From the NCBI RefSeq assembly GCF_900129315.1, contig NZ_FQUS01000008.1, positions 1 to 64,000 of the forward strand: 64,000 nucleotides of DNA, in the 5' to 3' direction. Made by a program: the position numbers and the translations under genes. Each line of letters starts with the position of its first letter. Positions within the stretch are counted from its first letter, which is position 1. The stretch comes from Fodinibius roseus. Lineage in GTDB: Bacteria; Bacteroidota; Rhodothermia; Balneolales; Balneolaceae. Below, piece after piece: positions 52,836 to 62,541 of this stretch. The notes below the pieces were generated by a model that did not search any database, had not been told where the DNA came from, and saw nothing but the letters and a program-made list of their open reading frames with translations.

Positions 52836-53843
52836 TTACGGCACCTGCACGGACGACATCACCCGGTCTATCAGATCCTCGGAGGTGACCTCCTCGGCCT
52901 CCGCTTCGAAGGTCGGAATAATACGATGACGGAGGACATCCATGGCAATGGTGCGTACGTCTTCCGGCGTGACATATGCCCGGTGTTCCATAAAGGCGTG
53001 GGCTCGCGCAGCCAGATTCAGATTAATGGACGCCCGGGGTGAAGCTCCGAAGTTAATCAGCTCCGACAGATCATCGAGACCATATTTTTCCGGATTACGG
53101 GTAGCGAATACCAGGTCAATAATATATTGTTCTACCTTCTCGTCAATGTATATCTGGTCCACTACCTTACGGGCCTTTAATACTTTCTCGGTCGTGATAA
53201 CCGGTTTCAGCTCCTCTTTTTTTCCCGTTTTGGCCATGCGGCGCATAATCTCAAGCTCTTCACTCTCCGTGGGATAGTCAATATTGATTTTCATCATAAA
53301 CCGGTCAACCTGTGCTTCGGGCAGGGGATAGGTCCCTTCCTGCTCCACCGGGTTCTGTGTCGCCAGTACCAGGAACGGTTCATCCAGCGGGTAAGTGGTT
53401 TCGCCGATTGTAACCTGCAGTTCCTGCATGGCTTCCAAAAGGGCGCTTTGTACTTTGGCCGGCGAACGGTTAATCTCGTCAGCCAAAATGATGTTCGAGA
53501 AAATGGGCCCTTTTTTGACTGTAAATTCCGCTTCTTTCTGGTTATAGATCAAGGTACCGATCAGGTCGGCGGGCAGCAGGTCCGGGGTAAACTGCAGTCG
53601 CTGGAACTTCGTGTTTATTACCGTGGCGAGGGATGAGACGGTCAGTGTTTTTGCAAGCCCCGGCACTCCCTCCAGCAGTACGTGCCCGTCGGCCAGCAGT
53701 CCGACCAGCAACCGGTCGATCATATATCGCTGCCCCACAATCACCTTATTCAGTTCAGTATAAATATCTTCAATAAAGGCACTGGACTGTTGAATTTTTT
53801 CTCCCAGTTCCTGCATATCTACGGGTGTTGATGTATAGGACAT
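52836..53843 (-). CDS. MoxR-family AAA ATPase
   Basis: 335 residues. The Walker A is the MoxR form GVPGLAKTLT, Walker B LADEINRSPAKVQSALLEAMQE, and sensor ATQNPVEQEGTYPLPEAQ. MoxR ATPases act as chaperones with VWA and DUF58 proteins for enzyme or envelope assembly. Those partners are not next to it here, which is unusual; the gene stands alone between rpsA and uppP. Confidence 0.93.
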   Translation of the reverse strand: MSYTSTPVDMQELGEKIQQSSAFIEDIYTELNKVIVGQRYMIDRLLVGLLADGHVLLEGVPGLAKTLTVSSLATVINTKFQRLQFTPDLLPADLIGTLIYNQKEAEFTVKKGPIFSNIILADEINRSPAKVQSALLEAMQELQVTIGETTYPLDEPFLVLATQNPVEQEGTYPLPEAQVDRFMMKINIDYPTESEELEIMRRMAKTGKKEELKPVITTEKVLKARKVVDQIYIDEKVEQYIIDLVFATRNPEKYGLDDLSELINFGASPRASINLNLAARAHAFMEHRAYVTPEDVRTIAMDVLRHRIIPTFEAEAEEVTSEDLIDRVMSSVQVP

Positions 53844-53927
53844 GACAAATGTAATAGTTTGATTTAGAATTTGATTATGTAATAGCTATTTTCCGGCGCA
53901 GAAAAACTAACCGGCTTAAGTTAACAA

Positions 53928-54743
53928 ATGGAAATCATAGATTCTTTTTTATTAGGATTAATTCAGGGGCTGACGGAATTTCTGCCGATCAGCAGTTCCG
54001 GCCATCTTGTTCTGGGCAAGGAATTGCTCGGTGGAGATTTTGAAAAGAATATCACGTTCGAAGTTATTGTACATTTTGGCACTTTGTGCAGTATTCTGCT
54101 TTATTATAAAAAGGAAATTGGTGCGATCCTATCTTCACTTTGGAAACTGCTTAGCAAGCCCACAGAGATACGACAACGATACAAAACGGATAATAATATT
54201 AAACTTTCATGGTTTATCCTGATCAGCATGATTCCCGCTGCCCTGGTGGGACTCACGATGGAGGAGACGATTGAAAGTGTTTTTCTCAGCCCCTTTCCGG
54301 TTTCCGTTATGTTGCTGGTTACTGGTATTATTCTGTTTAGTACCCGTTTCCGGAGAAAACACCCCAACAATCTGACCTCCGGCAGCGCTTTCGGTATCGG
54401 ACTGGCCCAGGCCTTTGCTATTCTTCCGGGCATAAGCCGGTCGGGTTCGACGATATCGCTCGGGTTGTACCTGGGAATAAAAAGGGAGGAGGTGGCTAAT
54501 TTTTCTTTTCTGATGGTCATCCCGGTTATCGGGGGTGCCATGCTGCTCAAGACGGTGGAAATGGTGGAGGCCGGGGTTCCCTTTGATACGCTGCTGGGAC
54601 TCATCATCGGCTTTGTGGCCTCATTTGTTTCGGGCTATTTTGCGCTTAAATATTTGATTATTCTGCTCCGCAGCAAGGGTATCCACCCGTTTGCCTGGTA
54701 TTGCTGGATATTAGGTGGCATCGGAGTCCTGTACTATTGGTAA
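53928..54743 (+). CDS. uppP: undecaprenyl-diphosphatase
   Basis: 271 residues, about eight membrane helices. The catalytic segments LGLIQGLTEFLPISSSGHLVL and AFAILPGISRSGSTI are the BacA/UppP signatures. It recycles the C55 lipid carrier for cell-wall synthesis. It lies 84 bp from moxR, divergent, and upstream of nuoJ. Confidence 0.95.
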   Translation: MEIIDSFLLGLIQGLTEFLPISSSGHLVLGKELLGGDFEKNITFEVIVHFGTLCSILLYYKKEIGAILSSLWKLLSKPTEIRQRYKTDNNIKLSWFILISMIPAALVGLTMEETIESVFLSPFPVSVMLLVTGIILFSTRFRRKHPNNLTSGSAFGIGLAQAFAILPGISRSGSTISLGLYLGIKREEVANFSFLMVIPVIGGAMLLKTVEMVEAGVPFDTLLGLIIGFVASFVSGYFALKYLIILLRSKGIHPFAWYCWILGGIGVLYYW

Positions 54744-54814
54744 ATTTCATATTTACAGTTGATGCCGTTTTTAAATTTATCTACCTTTGAAGCCACTAAA
54801 ACAAATTGGATGAT

Positions 54815-55333
54815 ATGATTACTTATTTATTTATCTTTTTAGCGGTACTGGCCGTTGCTTCCGCACTGGCCATGGTCATAAACAAGAATACCGTCAACAG
54901 TGCGCTTTTCTTGGTGTTGAACATGGTATCGCTCGCGGGTATGTACCTGCTGCTGGAGGCACAGTTTTTGGCTGTTATCCAGATTTTGGTGTATGCGGGA
55001 GCCATTATGGTACTCTTTTTATTTGTCATTATGCTGCTTAATGTGGATGAGGAACAGAGTCTGTTCAACAAATTTCGCATCAAATATTTTGTGGCCTTTC
55101 TGCTGGGTGTCGGCGTATTTTCTCAGATTCTATACAGCATCGGCAGTTTTTCAGACACCCTTCCGGTCGTCTCCGAAAAGATGGCTGAGATGGGCACGGT
55201 GGAGGCCGTGGGGGATGTGCTTTACACGGATTACCTGTTGCCCTTTGAAATAACCGCTATCCTGTTGACTGCGGCCGTCGTGGGTGCCCTCATTGTTGCA
55301 CAACTTAAAATTAAACCTGCTACAGAAGAATAA
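54815..55333 (+). CDS. nuoJ: NADH-quinone oxidoreductase subunit J
   Basis: 172 residues from the ATG at 54815; the extra upstream codons begin with TTG. Five helices; the characteristic [37 protein letters not shown] of NuoJ is present. Membrane-arm subunit of complex I. One base separates it from nuoK. No other nuo peripheral-arm genes precede it, so the complex I genes are dispersed. Confidence 0.94.
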   Translation: MITYLFIFLAVLAVASALAMVINKNTVNSALFLVLNMVSLAGMYLLLEAQFLAVIQILVYAGAIMVLFLFVIMLLNVDEEQSLFNKFRIKYFVAFLLGVGVFSQILYSIGSFSDTLPVVSEKMAEMGTVEAVGDVLYTDYLLPFEITAILLTAAVVGALIVAQLKIKPATEE

Positions 55334-55334
55334 G

Positions 55335-55637
55335 ATGATTAGTATAGATTGGTATTTGGCCCTTAGTGCTATCCTTTTTACGATCGGAATTATAGGTGTA
55401 CTCATCCGTAAGAATGCGATCGTCATTTTTATGTGTGTAGAGCTGATGCTGAATGCCGTAAACCTGACACTTATATCCTTCAGCAGTCACTATGGTAATG
55501 TTGACGGGCAGATTTTGGTTTTCTTTTCACTGGCGGTCGCCGCGGCTGAAGCGGTTGTGGGCCTGGCGATTATTATTGCGATTTTTCGTAATAATCTGTC
55601 TGTTGATATCAGCCGCGTTAATTTATTGCGGTGGTAA
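55335..55637 (+). CDS. nuoK: NADH-quinone oxidoreductase subunit K
   Basis: 100 residues from the ATG at 55335, which is one base after the nuoJ stop. Three helices with the conserved glutamates of Nuo[14 protein letters not shown] and [14 protein letters not shown]. It conducts protons in the membrane arm. nuoL, the usual next gene, appears only at 63605. Confidence 0.95.
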   Translation: MISIDWYLALSAILFTIGIIGVLIRKNAIVIFMCVELMLNAVNLTLISFSSHYGNVDGQILVFFSLAVAAAEAVVGLAIIIAIFRNNLSVDISRVNLLRW

Positions 55638-55649
55638 ATAAACCTACCT

Positions 55650-57380
55650 TCATACCAAAACAAACAAGGCCATTAAAATAAATCCCAGCAGGATAAAAGC
55701 CATGGCGGCATGGATAGGCGCGGTAAAATCATCCGTCTTTACAGGCCGGCCGGAGGCATCGGTATCCCCGGAATAGAAATACTTGCGGGGATTCCTGGAA
55801 ATACGGCTGATTCCCTGAGCAGCCTTCAGCACGATGTCTTCTGCTGCGGCAAAAACACGATCGGGAAACCGGACAAAAACTGTTCGGACCAGACGAGCCG
55901 GCCGGCGATAAAACCAATCCAGATCAAGTGAGATATTGGGAGCCGTGTTGAGTTTGTCTTTTAAAAACCAAAAGCCGATAAAGCCGAATATCAGAATTTG
56001 AGTCATCTCCACAAGGTGATAAGCGGTATAGGGATGGTATTCCACAGGGTAGGGGAGATACGTATACAGCAGTGAAGGAAAGACGCCGAATAAGACACAG
56101 AAAAAGGCGGCGATTCCCATAGCAATTTTCATATTGACGGGTACCTGGTCGACTGTAAACTCGCTTTTAGCCGGTCCGAACCAGGTGAAGTAGGGCAGCT
56201 TCAGCCCCGTATGCAAGAACGTGCCTATGGAGGCTAAAAGCAGTATTATGGTAGCCGTTTCCATATGCGCATCACCGACAGCGCTGATAATCATCGACTT
56301 GCTTATAAAACCGTTAAATAGCGGAGCTCCGGAAATAGCCAATCCCCCGATAATATAAAGAATCACAACCAGGGGCATTTTTTTGGCAAAGCCCCCGAGT
56401 TCCGAAAGCTTGTTTTTGCCTGTGGCATACATGACGGCGCCGGCGCCCATAAAGAGCAGCGATTTATACAGGATGTGACTGAATGCATGGGCCGCTGCCC
56501 CGTTAAGAGCCATCTCGGTGCCGATGCCGATACCCGTAACCATGTACCCGATCTGACTAATGATACTGTAGGCGAGAATTTCACGTATGTCATTGGCAAG
56601 CAGCGCATAGATAGTCCCCCAGACAGCCATAGTCAGTCCGGCCCAGATCAGGATATCCCAACCGGGGAACAGGCGAATCAACACATAGACTGCAGATTTT
56701 GTTGTCAGGGCGCACATGAAAACCGCTCCGGTAATGGTCGCTTTGGGATACGCATCCGCCAGCCACGCATGCAGCGGGGGGATGGCAGAGTTTATGGCCA
56801 CGCCGGTCAGCATCAGTGTGCTTGAGAGCGTATGCTCCGGAGCGAGGGGGCCCAGCAAAAGAGAGCCCCCCTCCGAGAGGTGCAGCAGTACACCACTGAG
56901 CAGGAGTCCCCCGCCCAGGGCATGGACCAGTATATATCGCATCCCTGCCTTGTCGGACCGTTCCGTCCGCCGGGCCCAAATCAGGTAGGAGGAAGTCACG
57001 GCCATAATTTCCCAGTAGACAATAAGGGTAAAAAAGTCCCCCGCAAAAGTAACCCCGAGCGCACCGCCGGCATAGGCAAGGGCAGAGGCCTGCTGTCCCA
57101 GCTCTTTCATGTGCAGGGCATAGATTCCGCCTACAATTGTGATAAGGGCGAAGATGGTACCAAAGATACGGCTCAGGGCATCAACGGTGAGCAGGTGAAG
57201 CTCATAATTCGCCAGTGTGGCCTGCAACAGACTTCCCTCGGGAAGCATCCACAGAACGCCCAGAGCTATGGTCGGAAACAGGATAAATGCCGTCCCGCGC
57301 GCTTGCCGGGGAAGCAGCGGCAGCATAAATGCTCCGGCAATTAAAATGACAGCCGGTATCGTAAATAGTTCAACGATCAT
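55650..57380 (-). CDS. Mrp/Mnh antiporter D-type subunit (third copy)
   Basis: 576 residues, ~14 helices plus a long C-terminal extension with soluble and membrane parts. NuoL/M/N family marks: TLIVYWEIMAVTSS with the key Glu, ALTTKSAVYVLIR with a Lys, and HAFSHILYKSLLFMGAG with His/Lys. It converges with nuoK (12 bp apart) and overlaps the preceding 71-residue ORF by 11 bp. Last gene of the operon. Proton or Na+ translocating subunit. Confidence 0.88.
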   Translation of the reverse strand: MIVELFTIPAVILIAGAFMLPLLPRQARGTAFILFPTIALGVLWMLPEGSLLQATLANYELHLLTVDALSRIFGTIFALITIVGGIYALHMKELGQQASALAYAGGALGVTFAGDFFTLIVYWEIMAVTSSYLIWARRTERSDKAGMRYILVHALGGGLLLSGVLLHLSEGGSLLLGPLAPEHTLSSTLMLTGVAINSAIPPLHAWLADAYPKATITGAVFMCALTTKSAVYVLIRLFPGWDILIWAGLTMAVWGTIYALLANDIREILAYSIISQIGYMVTGIGIGTEMALNGAAAHAFSHILYKSLLFMGAGAVMYATGKNKLSELGGFAKKMPLVVILYIIGGLAISGAPLFNGFISKSMIISAVGDAHMETATIILLLASIGTFLHTGLKLPYFTWFGPAKSEFTVDQVPVNMKIAMGIAAFFCVLFGVFPSLLYTYLPYPVEYHPYTAYHLVEMTQILIFGFIGFWFLKDKLNTAPNISLDLDWFYRRPARLVRTVFVRFPDRVFAAAEDIVLKAAQGISRISRNPRKYFYSGDTDASGRPVKTDDFTAPIHAAMAFILLGFILMALFVLV

Positions 57381-57585
57381 AATAATCTTCGTCTCTTAAG
57401 AGGATTAATTTTCCCAACCACAGGGAGAGAAATATAAGAACGGCAGAACCAACAAGTCCCAGGATGATATAAAATGCCGGAATATGGCTCCACCAGTGAT
57501 CTCCGTGGTGTTCTACCATAGTGAATTCAACAATGAGACTTATCACTGTCAGAATTCCAAGTAATATCCAATGCCATTTCTTCAT
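57370..57585 (-). CDS. small two-helix membrane protein in the Mrp operon
   Basis: 71 residues. Helix 1 WILLGILTVISLIVEF, helix 2 YIILGLVGSAVLIFLSLWLG, with MVEHHGDHWW between them and an acidic end RDEDYYDR. I do not recognise a family, but position is fixed: 4 bp after the second D-type gene and overlapping the third by 11 bp. Probably an accessory subunit of the antiporter. Confidence 0.75.
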   Translation of the reverse strand: MKKWHWILLGILTVISLIVEFTMVEHHGDHWWSHIPAFYIILGLVGSAVLIFLSLWLGKLILLRDEDYYDR

Positions 57586-57589
57586 AGCG

Positions 57590-59074
57590 TTACAGAGTAT
57601 TAAAAACAGTTTCAGCTATACCGGATGCCAGCTCGAAAAAGTGAAAAAAGAGATCCGGGAAGAGGCCGAAAATAACGGATGCTGTTGCTGTTATTACGAT
57701 GGGGACGACCATGAAGGGGGAGGCCTCTGTATGTCCCTCCAGTTCCTTCCCGCCTTTCTTGAAATATGCGCGGTGTATGATGGGAAAAAAATACCCCACA
57801 TTAAGCAACCCGCTTATGATAAGAATGATCAGCGGAAGCATCATATCCCCTTCCAGTACGCCGGCCCCTAAAAACCATTTACTTACAAAACCATTTATGG
57901 GAGGGAGTCCCGCAAGACCCATCGAACCAATGACAAATGCCCCCATGGTCCAGGGCATAACCGTGGCAATTCCATTCAGATCGCTGATGTTCTTTTTATG
58001 AAGGTTTACCATAATTGCTCCCGCACAGAAGAAAAGGGTAATCTTCATCGTGGCATGGGCTGAAATGTGCATGATACTGCCCGTAAGTCCCAATGGAGTG
58101 ACCATGGCCGCACCCAGTACGATATAGGAAAGGTGTCCCACGGTCGAATAAGCCAGCCGCCGTTTTAGGTTATCCTGGGCAAAGGCCAGCAGGGATGCCA
58201 CAATAATGGTAACCCCCGCTATGACCATGAGGATGTCGTTTAACCCGAAATTGCCCATCACTTCCGGACCGAATACATAGTGAACGACGCGAATAATGCC
58301 GAAAACGCCCGATTTTACGACCGCCACCGCGTGTAAAAGGGCGCTGACCGGGGTGGGGGCCGCCATTGCAGACGGCAGCCAGCTGTGAATAGGCATAATT
58401 CCGGCTTTAACACCCACGCCTCCCAGGTAGAGTAGAAACAGCGAAACCGCCATGGTATTGCTGAGCTCCACATCTCCAAAAATACCGCCCGGCTGAAATG
58501 AAAGTGTGCCGGTAAGGGAATAGGTAATACCTACCGCTGCAATAAGCAACAGGCCCGCTGTTAGCGTATAGGCTAAATATTTGCGACCGGCGCGGATAGC
58601 CTCTTTGTTTTCGCTGTGTATCACCAGCGGGTAGGTCGCAATGGTCAGCATTTCGTAAAAAATAAGGAAAGTGAGGAGGTTTCCCGAAAAAGCAATACCG
58701 ATCGTTGACGAGAGACATATGGCAAAACTGGCAAAATAGCGGGTCTGTTTCTTCTCCTTGTGTCCCCGCATATAGCCGATGGAATAGAAGGAAGTGAAAA
58801 TCCACAGGCCGGATGCAACGATAGCAAAATACACCCCGAACGGATCGGCGCGCAGCTCAATGGGCAAATTCGGGGCAATTTCAAAAAGAGTCAGTTCGAT
58901 AGTACGTCCCTCTAAAGCGGCGGGGATGAGCGTAAGGACCAGCAGAAACTTAACAACGCCGGCCAGGATGGTCCAGAACTCACGAAGGTTGGGTTTGCCG
59001 GAACTCAGCAGGATAAACGGTACCGCGGCCAGCGATACGAGTACAGCATATAAGGGGACAAAAGTAAGCTCCAT
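57590..59074 (-). CDS. mnhD: Mrp/Mnh antiporter D-type subunit (second copy)
   Basis: 494 residues, ~14 helices. It carries LTFLIFYEMLTIATYPLVI (key Glu), HAVAVVKSGVFGIIRVV (key Lys) and SAHATMKITLFFCAGAI (Lys), the pattern of MrpD. Ion-translocating subunit of the Na+/H+ antiporter. It lies 21 bp after the first D-type gene. Confidence 0.9.
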   Translation of the reverse strand: MELTFVPLYAVLVSLAAVPFILLSSGKPNLREFWTILAGVVKFLLVLTLIPAALEGRTIELTLFEIAPNLPIELRADPFGVYFAIVASGLWIFTSFYSIGYMRGHKEKKQTRYFASFAICLSSTIGIAFSGNLLTFLIFYEMLTIATYPLVIHSENKEAIRAGRKYLAYTLTAGLLLIAAVGITYSLTGTLSFQPGGIFGDVELSNTMAVSLFLLYLGGVGVKAGIMPIHSWLPSAMAAPTPVSALLHAVAVVKSGVFGIIRVVHYVFGPEVMGNFGLNDILMVIAGVTIIVASLLAFAQDNLKRRLAYSTVGHLSYIVLGAAMVTPLGLTGSIMHISAHATMKITLFFCAGAIMVNLHKKNISDLNGIATVMPWTMGAFVIGSMGLAGLPPINGFVSKWFLGAGVLEGDMMLPLIILIISGLLNVGYFFPIIHRAYFKKGGKELEGHTEASPFMVVPIVITATASVIFGLFPDLFFHFFELASGIAETVFNTL

Positions 59075-59095
59075 TACAAAGGTTAATTTCTTGGT

Positions 59096-60595
59096 TTATA
59101 ATCCAGCGGGAAACATTGTTACAATAGCCGAAACGATAAATGCATTGAGCAGTCCGACAGCCAGAATACCGAAGGCAATGATGGAGGTGGTCCAGAGCAT
59201 AGACGGTTTAACTTCATTGGTAGTCAGGGATGAAATAATACCGGTTTTCTCATCCGTCGACTCGGGATCACGCAGGTACACTTTCTCGAGAATGCGGAAA
59301 AAGTACACTGCATTGAGCAATGAACTTATCAGAATAACTGATAATAGCAGCCAGTTGCTGTTTTCAATGGTTCCAAGCGCGAGATACCACTTGCTGAAAA
59401 ATCCCGCCAGCGGCGGCAGGCCTACCATGGAGAGGGCGGCTGTTGTAAAGGCTACCATTGTCCACGGGTATTTTTTCCGGTAACTGTCGTCGAATTTCGT
59501 AATATCCGTATGTCCCTCTTTCAGGCGGAGGTTGCCCGAGACCAAAAAGAGACAGGCTTTCATCAAGGCGTGATTGAGCACATGCAGCACGGCACCGATA
59601 AAACCGAAGGGATTTGCGAGGCTGATCCCCATAATAATGTATCCGATTTGAGAGACACTGCTGTAGGCAAGCATCCTTTTGAGGTCACTCTGGGCAATGG
59701 CCATTACCGATCCATATAAAATACCGATTCCGGCCAGTATGCCGATAATATCAGTAATAGGGATCGCCGAATCTATAATATCAACACCGAACAGATAGAG
59801 AACGACCCGAAGAAGAACATAAGCCGCCACCTTTGTACCGATGGGAGCTATAAGAGCTGAAGAGGTAGAAGAGGCATAGCTGTAGGAGTCGGGCAACCAG
59901 CCGTGCAGGGGAAAGAGCGCTGCCTTGATCCCGATACCGGCGACCATTAATGCCAGAGCCGTAATAATCGCAGAATTGCCAATGACCTCCGGTAGCATGG
60001 CCGCCATATCGATGATGTTGAGCGTACCCGTCACGGTATACAGAAAGCCGACACCCAACAAGTAAAGCGATCCGCCCACCGTACCGATAATCAGGTAGCG
60101 AAAGGCCGCATAGGGCGCTCTCTTCTCACCGATGCCGATAAGGGCGTAGCTGGCGAGCGAAGAAATTTCAAGAAAGACGTAAAGGTTAAAGAGATCGCCC
60201 GTCAGAACCATGCCGTTGAAGCCAAGCATAAGCAGCATGGCAACCGAATAATATCCGGTTACTTTGCCCGGAAACTCTCTTTTGCCGATCAGGCGGGAAT
60301 GGATCAGCACAAAAAGAGCAATAGTATTGATAACCAGCACGATAAACCCGGACAGTCCGTCGTAGACAAATTCAATCCCTACGGGCGGCTCCCAGCCCCC
60401 GAAAAAGTAGCGGATGGTTTCGCTGCCGCTGATGTAGTTATAAAAGCCGAGAGCAGAAAACCCCGTAGCTATGGTTGCCCCCAATACGGCCCAGTAATAC
60501 GACAGGTGCCTTTTCCACAGCCCCAAAAGCGGAATAAGAACAGCAAAAGCCAGAAATGTAATAGGAATTAAAGCCGGTATATCTGATCCGATCAT
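59096..60595 (-). CDS. mnhD: Mrp/Mnh antiporter D-type subunit (first copy)
   Basis: 499 residues, ~14 helices: NLYVFLEISSLASYALIGIG (Glu), ALIAPIGTKVAAYVLLRVV (Lys) and HVLNHALMKACLFLVSG (His/Lys). It overlaps mnhC by 4 bp (ATGA). Its sequence groups by motif with the second copy; the operon thus encodes three NuoL/M/N-like channels in total. Confidence 0.9.
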   Translation of the reverse strand: MIGSDIPALIPITFLAFAVLIPLLGLWKRHLSYYWAVLGATIATGFSALGFYNYISGSETIRYFFGGWEPPVGIEFVYDGLSGFIVLVINTIALFVLIHSRLIGKREFPGKVTGYYSVAMLLMLGFNGMVLTGDLFNLYVFLEISSLASYALIGIGEKRAPYAAFRYLIIGTVGGSLYLLGVGFLYTVTGTLNIIDMAAMLPEVIGNSAIITALALMVAGIGIKAALFPLHGWLPDSYSYASSTSSALIAPIGTKVAAYVLLRVVLYLFGVDIIDSAIPITDIIGILAGIGILYGSVMAIAQSDLKRMLAYSSVSQIGYIIMGISLANPFGFIGAVLHVLNHALMKACLFLVSGNLRLKEGHTDITKFDDSYRKKYPWTMVAFTTAALSMVGLPPLAGFFSKWYLALGTIENSNWLLLSVILISSLLNAVYFFRILEKVYLRDPESTDEKTGIISSLTTNEVKPSMLWTTSIIAFGILAVGLLNAFIVSAIVTMFPAGL

Positions 60596-60960
60596 TGAAT
60601 CTTTTCTAACAGTTCTTGTTCGTTCAGGGTCTCGTAGCGATTGTAGATGGTAATAAGCAGGGCAAAAGCGACGCCCAGGGTTGCGACTCCCACTACAATA
60701 GCCGTAAGCATGAGGGTATGGGGGAGGGGATTCATATAATTTGCGACCTCTGTGACAGGAAATTCATCGCTTTTAACGGGGACGGTAGCTCCCCACTTAG
60801 AGGCAATTGAGACAAAAAACAGGATGACCCCCGTTTGGAAGATCGAGAGCCCGATCGTCTTTTTGACAAGATTATCTTTAATGAGCATCCCGTAAAGCCC
60901 GATAGCCAGCAAGATAATGGTGAACCAATACGCATAATGTCCCAATACAAAATCAACCAT
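60592..60960 (-). CDS. mnhC: Mrp/Mnh antiporter subunit C
   Basis: 122 residues, three helices, NuoK-like: IKDNLVKKTIGLSIFQTGVILFF and LPHTLMLTAIVVGVATLGVAFALLI. MrpC is the NuoK counterpart in the antiporter. It overlaps mnhB by one base and the first mnhD by four. Confidence 0.92.
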   Translation of the reverse strand: MVDFVLGHYAYWFTIILLAIGLYGMLIKDNLVKKTIGLSIFQTGVILFFVSIASKWGATVPVKSDEFPVTEVANYMNPLPHTLMLTAIVVGVATLGVAFALLITIYNRYETLNEQELLEKIQ

Positions 60961-61394
60961 CAGTCTTCCCCCCTGATCATATCGTCAAAAATTGATACCA
61001 GTACCGCCATGACGGTCAGGCCGATACCCAGTTCAATAATTAAAATTCCCCAGTAACGCAGATCCGGGGCATCAAGTCCCGGAATGGGAAGCTGTCCATA
61101 ATCAAGAAAATAGCCTCCCGCAAGGAGAGCCGTCAGTCCCGTACCAAAATAGATCAGCACCCCGATGACCGCCAGGGGCGTGGTGAGATAGTCGCTGAAC
61201 TGAATACGTGAAATACGGCGTCCGCTGGAAATGCGGATCAGGAGCAGCGAGGCCGCCAGAAGAGTGCCGCCCTGGAATCCTCCGCCCGGGCTGTAGTGGC
61301 CGTGAAAAATAACATACAGCCCAAACAGCATGATATAGGGACTCAACAGGCGAGAGCCCAGTAAAACAATAGGACTTGCAACGCGCTTTTTCAT
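60960..61394 (-). CDS. mnhB: Mrp/Mnh antiporter subunit B
   Basis: 144 residues, four helices. YIMLFGLYVIFHGHYSPGGGFQGGTLLAASLLL is the MrpB signature. It overlaps the MbhE-like gene by 4 bp and mnhC by one. Core subunit of the Na+/H+ antiporter. Confidence 0.93.
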   Translation of the reverse strand: MKKRVASPIVLLGSRLLSPYIMLFGLYVIFHGHYSPGGGFQGGTLLAASLLLIRISSGRRISRIQFSDYLTTPLAVIGVLIYFGTGLTALLAGGYFLDYGQLPIPGLDAPDLRYWGILIIELGIGLTVMAVLVSIFDDMIRGED

Positions 61395-61699
61395 TCTTCC
61401 TCCTCCTCGTGTTTTCTTAACAGCAGAAAGCAGATCATCCCAGCGGTGAATATGACTATTTGTTCCCCAAGTGTATCAACACTACGGTAATCGCCCAATA
61501 CCACCGTGACCATATTATTGGTATGGGCATCGTTATAAGCCTCCTGCACATAATAGTTGCCGGGCACTTCCGTACCCGTAATACTCGTTTCCCGGTTCAT
61601 TTGATTGCCTGCCTCTCCGCGATACGGCAAATCCATGGCCGCAAAAAGCAGCAGGCCCGTAAAGCAAATTATTAGAAAAAACTGGATAAAATTTTTCAA
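61391..61699 (-). CDS. MbhE-like / split C-terminal MrpA subunit
   Basis: 102 residues, two helices around an outward loop. The segment MVTVVLGDYRSVDTLGEQIVIFTA is the mark of the MrpA C-terminal (MbhE) region. In Gram-positive Mrp this part is the end of MrpA; here it is a separate gene, as in archaeal Mbh/Mrp modules. Overlaps neighbours by 4 bp on both sides. Confidence 0.85.
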   Translation of the reverse strand: MKNFIQFFLIICFTGLLLFAAMDLPYRGEAGNQMNRETSITGTEVPGNYYVQEAYNDAHTNNMVTVVLGDYRSVDTLGEQIVIFTAGMICFLLLRKHEEEEE

Positions 61700-61941
61700 T
61701 CGACTGTCTTATATGTGGTTTGATAGATAGCAACGACAAGCAGAATACCGGTGACACCGGCCCCGACAACAGCCTCCGTAAAGCCGACATCCACAGCTCC
61801 CATGGTGGTAAACAACAGGGCATTCAGGAAGCTGAAGATCGTAAGCATGACGACTGCCACCAGCAGGTCATCCGATTCGAGGGCAATAATGGCCGTCGTG
61901 AGCAAAAAGAAAAATAATATGAGTTCAAATTCCCAGTACAT
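61696..61941 (-). CDS. DUF4040 (MbhD-like) antiporter subunit
   Basis: 81 residues, three helices. AVDVGFTEAVVGAGVTGILLVVAI is characteristic of the DUF4040 part of MrpA (MbhD). It is separated from the large MrpA N-terminal channel, which in this operon may be replaced by the D-type copies. Overlaps mnhG by one base. Confidence 0.87.
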   Translation of the reverse strand: MYWEFELILFFFLLTTAIIALESDDLLVAVVMLTIFSFLNALLFTTMGAVDVGFTEAVVGAGVTGILLVVAIYQTTYKTVD

Positions 61942-62276
61942 CAGGCTTGGTTCCCTTTTTCTTTATCGGTTCCTTTGAATAACGGCTTGAGATTCGCTTC
62001 ATATGCGGCGCGGGCCAAAGCATGTGAACCTATTGGGTTTGACAGTGCAATAAATAACAGGATTAAAAGCAGTTTGAGACTATTGACATGGAATCCTTCA
62101 TAGATAATAAGTCCCGCAATAATCAGCAAAAGTCCCAGCGTGTCGCTTTTACTGGTGGCATGAGTACGAGAGTAAAAATCGGGCAGGCGTATGGTGCCTA
62201 TACTGCCCACCAACAGGAAAAAAATGCCCGCAATAACGAAGAGGACCGTAAAGATAATTTGAATATCAGTCATCAT
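61941..62276 (-). CDS. mnhG: Mrp/Mnh antiporter subunit G
   Basis: About 111 residues from the Met at 62276, preceded at 5 bases by a clear GGAGGT; a second Met follows immediately. Three helices; the signature is GSIGTIRLPDFYSRTHATSKSDTLG. The start lies inside the end of mnhF (11-bp overlap). Confidence 0.92.
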   Translation of the reverse strand: MMTDIQIIFTVLFVIAGIFFLLVGSIGTIRLPDFYSRTHATSKSDTLGLLLIIAGLIIYEGFHVNSLKLLLILLFIALSNPIGSHALARAAYEANLKPLFKGTDKEKGNQA

Positions 62277-62541
62277 ATCGCACCTCCACTGCAGTAAAGT
62301 ATTTGGCAATGGTCAGTGAGCCTATAAATCCCAGAATGGCGTAAGCAAGTGTTATATCAATAAACATGTCGATCCGGCCGAAGAGGTATCCGATCAGGCA
62401 AATCAGAGCGATGGTTTTGGTAGCTATGGCATTCGTACCGATCAGGCGATCGAATACCGTAGGCCCTTTGATGACACGGTAGGCCGGTATGGCAATAATT
62501 GCCGTAAGTATGACGGCACTGTATAAAAAGAAAGTGTGCAT
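62266..62541 (-). CDS. mnhF: Mrp/Mnh antiporter subunit F
   Basis: 91 residues, three helices, with AYRVIKGPTVFDRLIGTNAIATK, the MrpF/PhaF motif. It shares one base with mnhE and overlaps mnhG. Standard second gene of an E-F-G order. Confidence 0.92.
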   Translation of the reverse strand: MHTFFLYSAVILTAIIAIPAYRVIKGPTVFDRLIGTNAIATKTIALICLIGYLFGRIDMFIDITLAYAILGFIGSLTIAKYFTAVEVRYDD

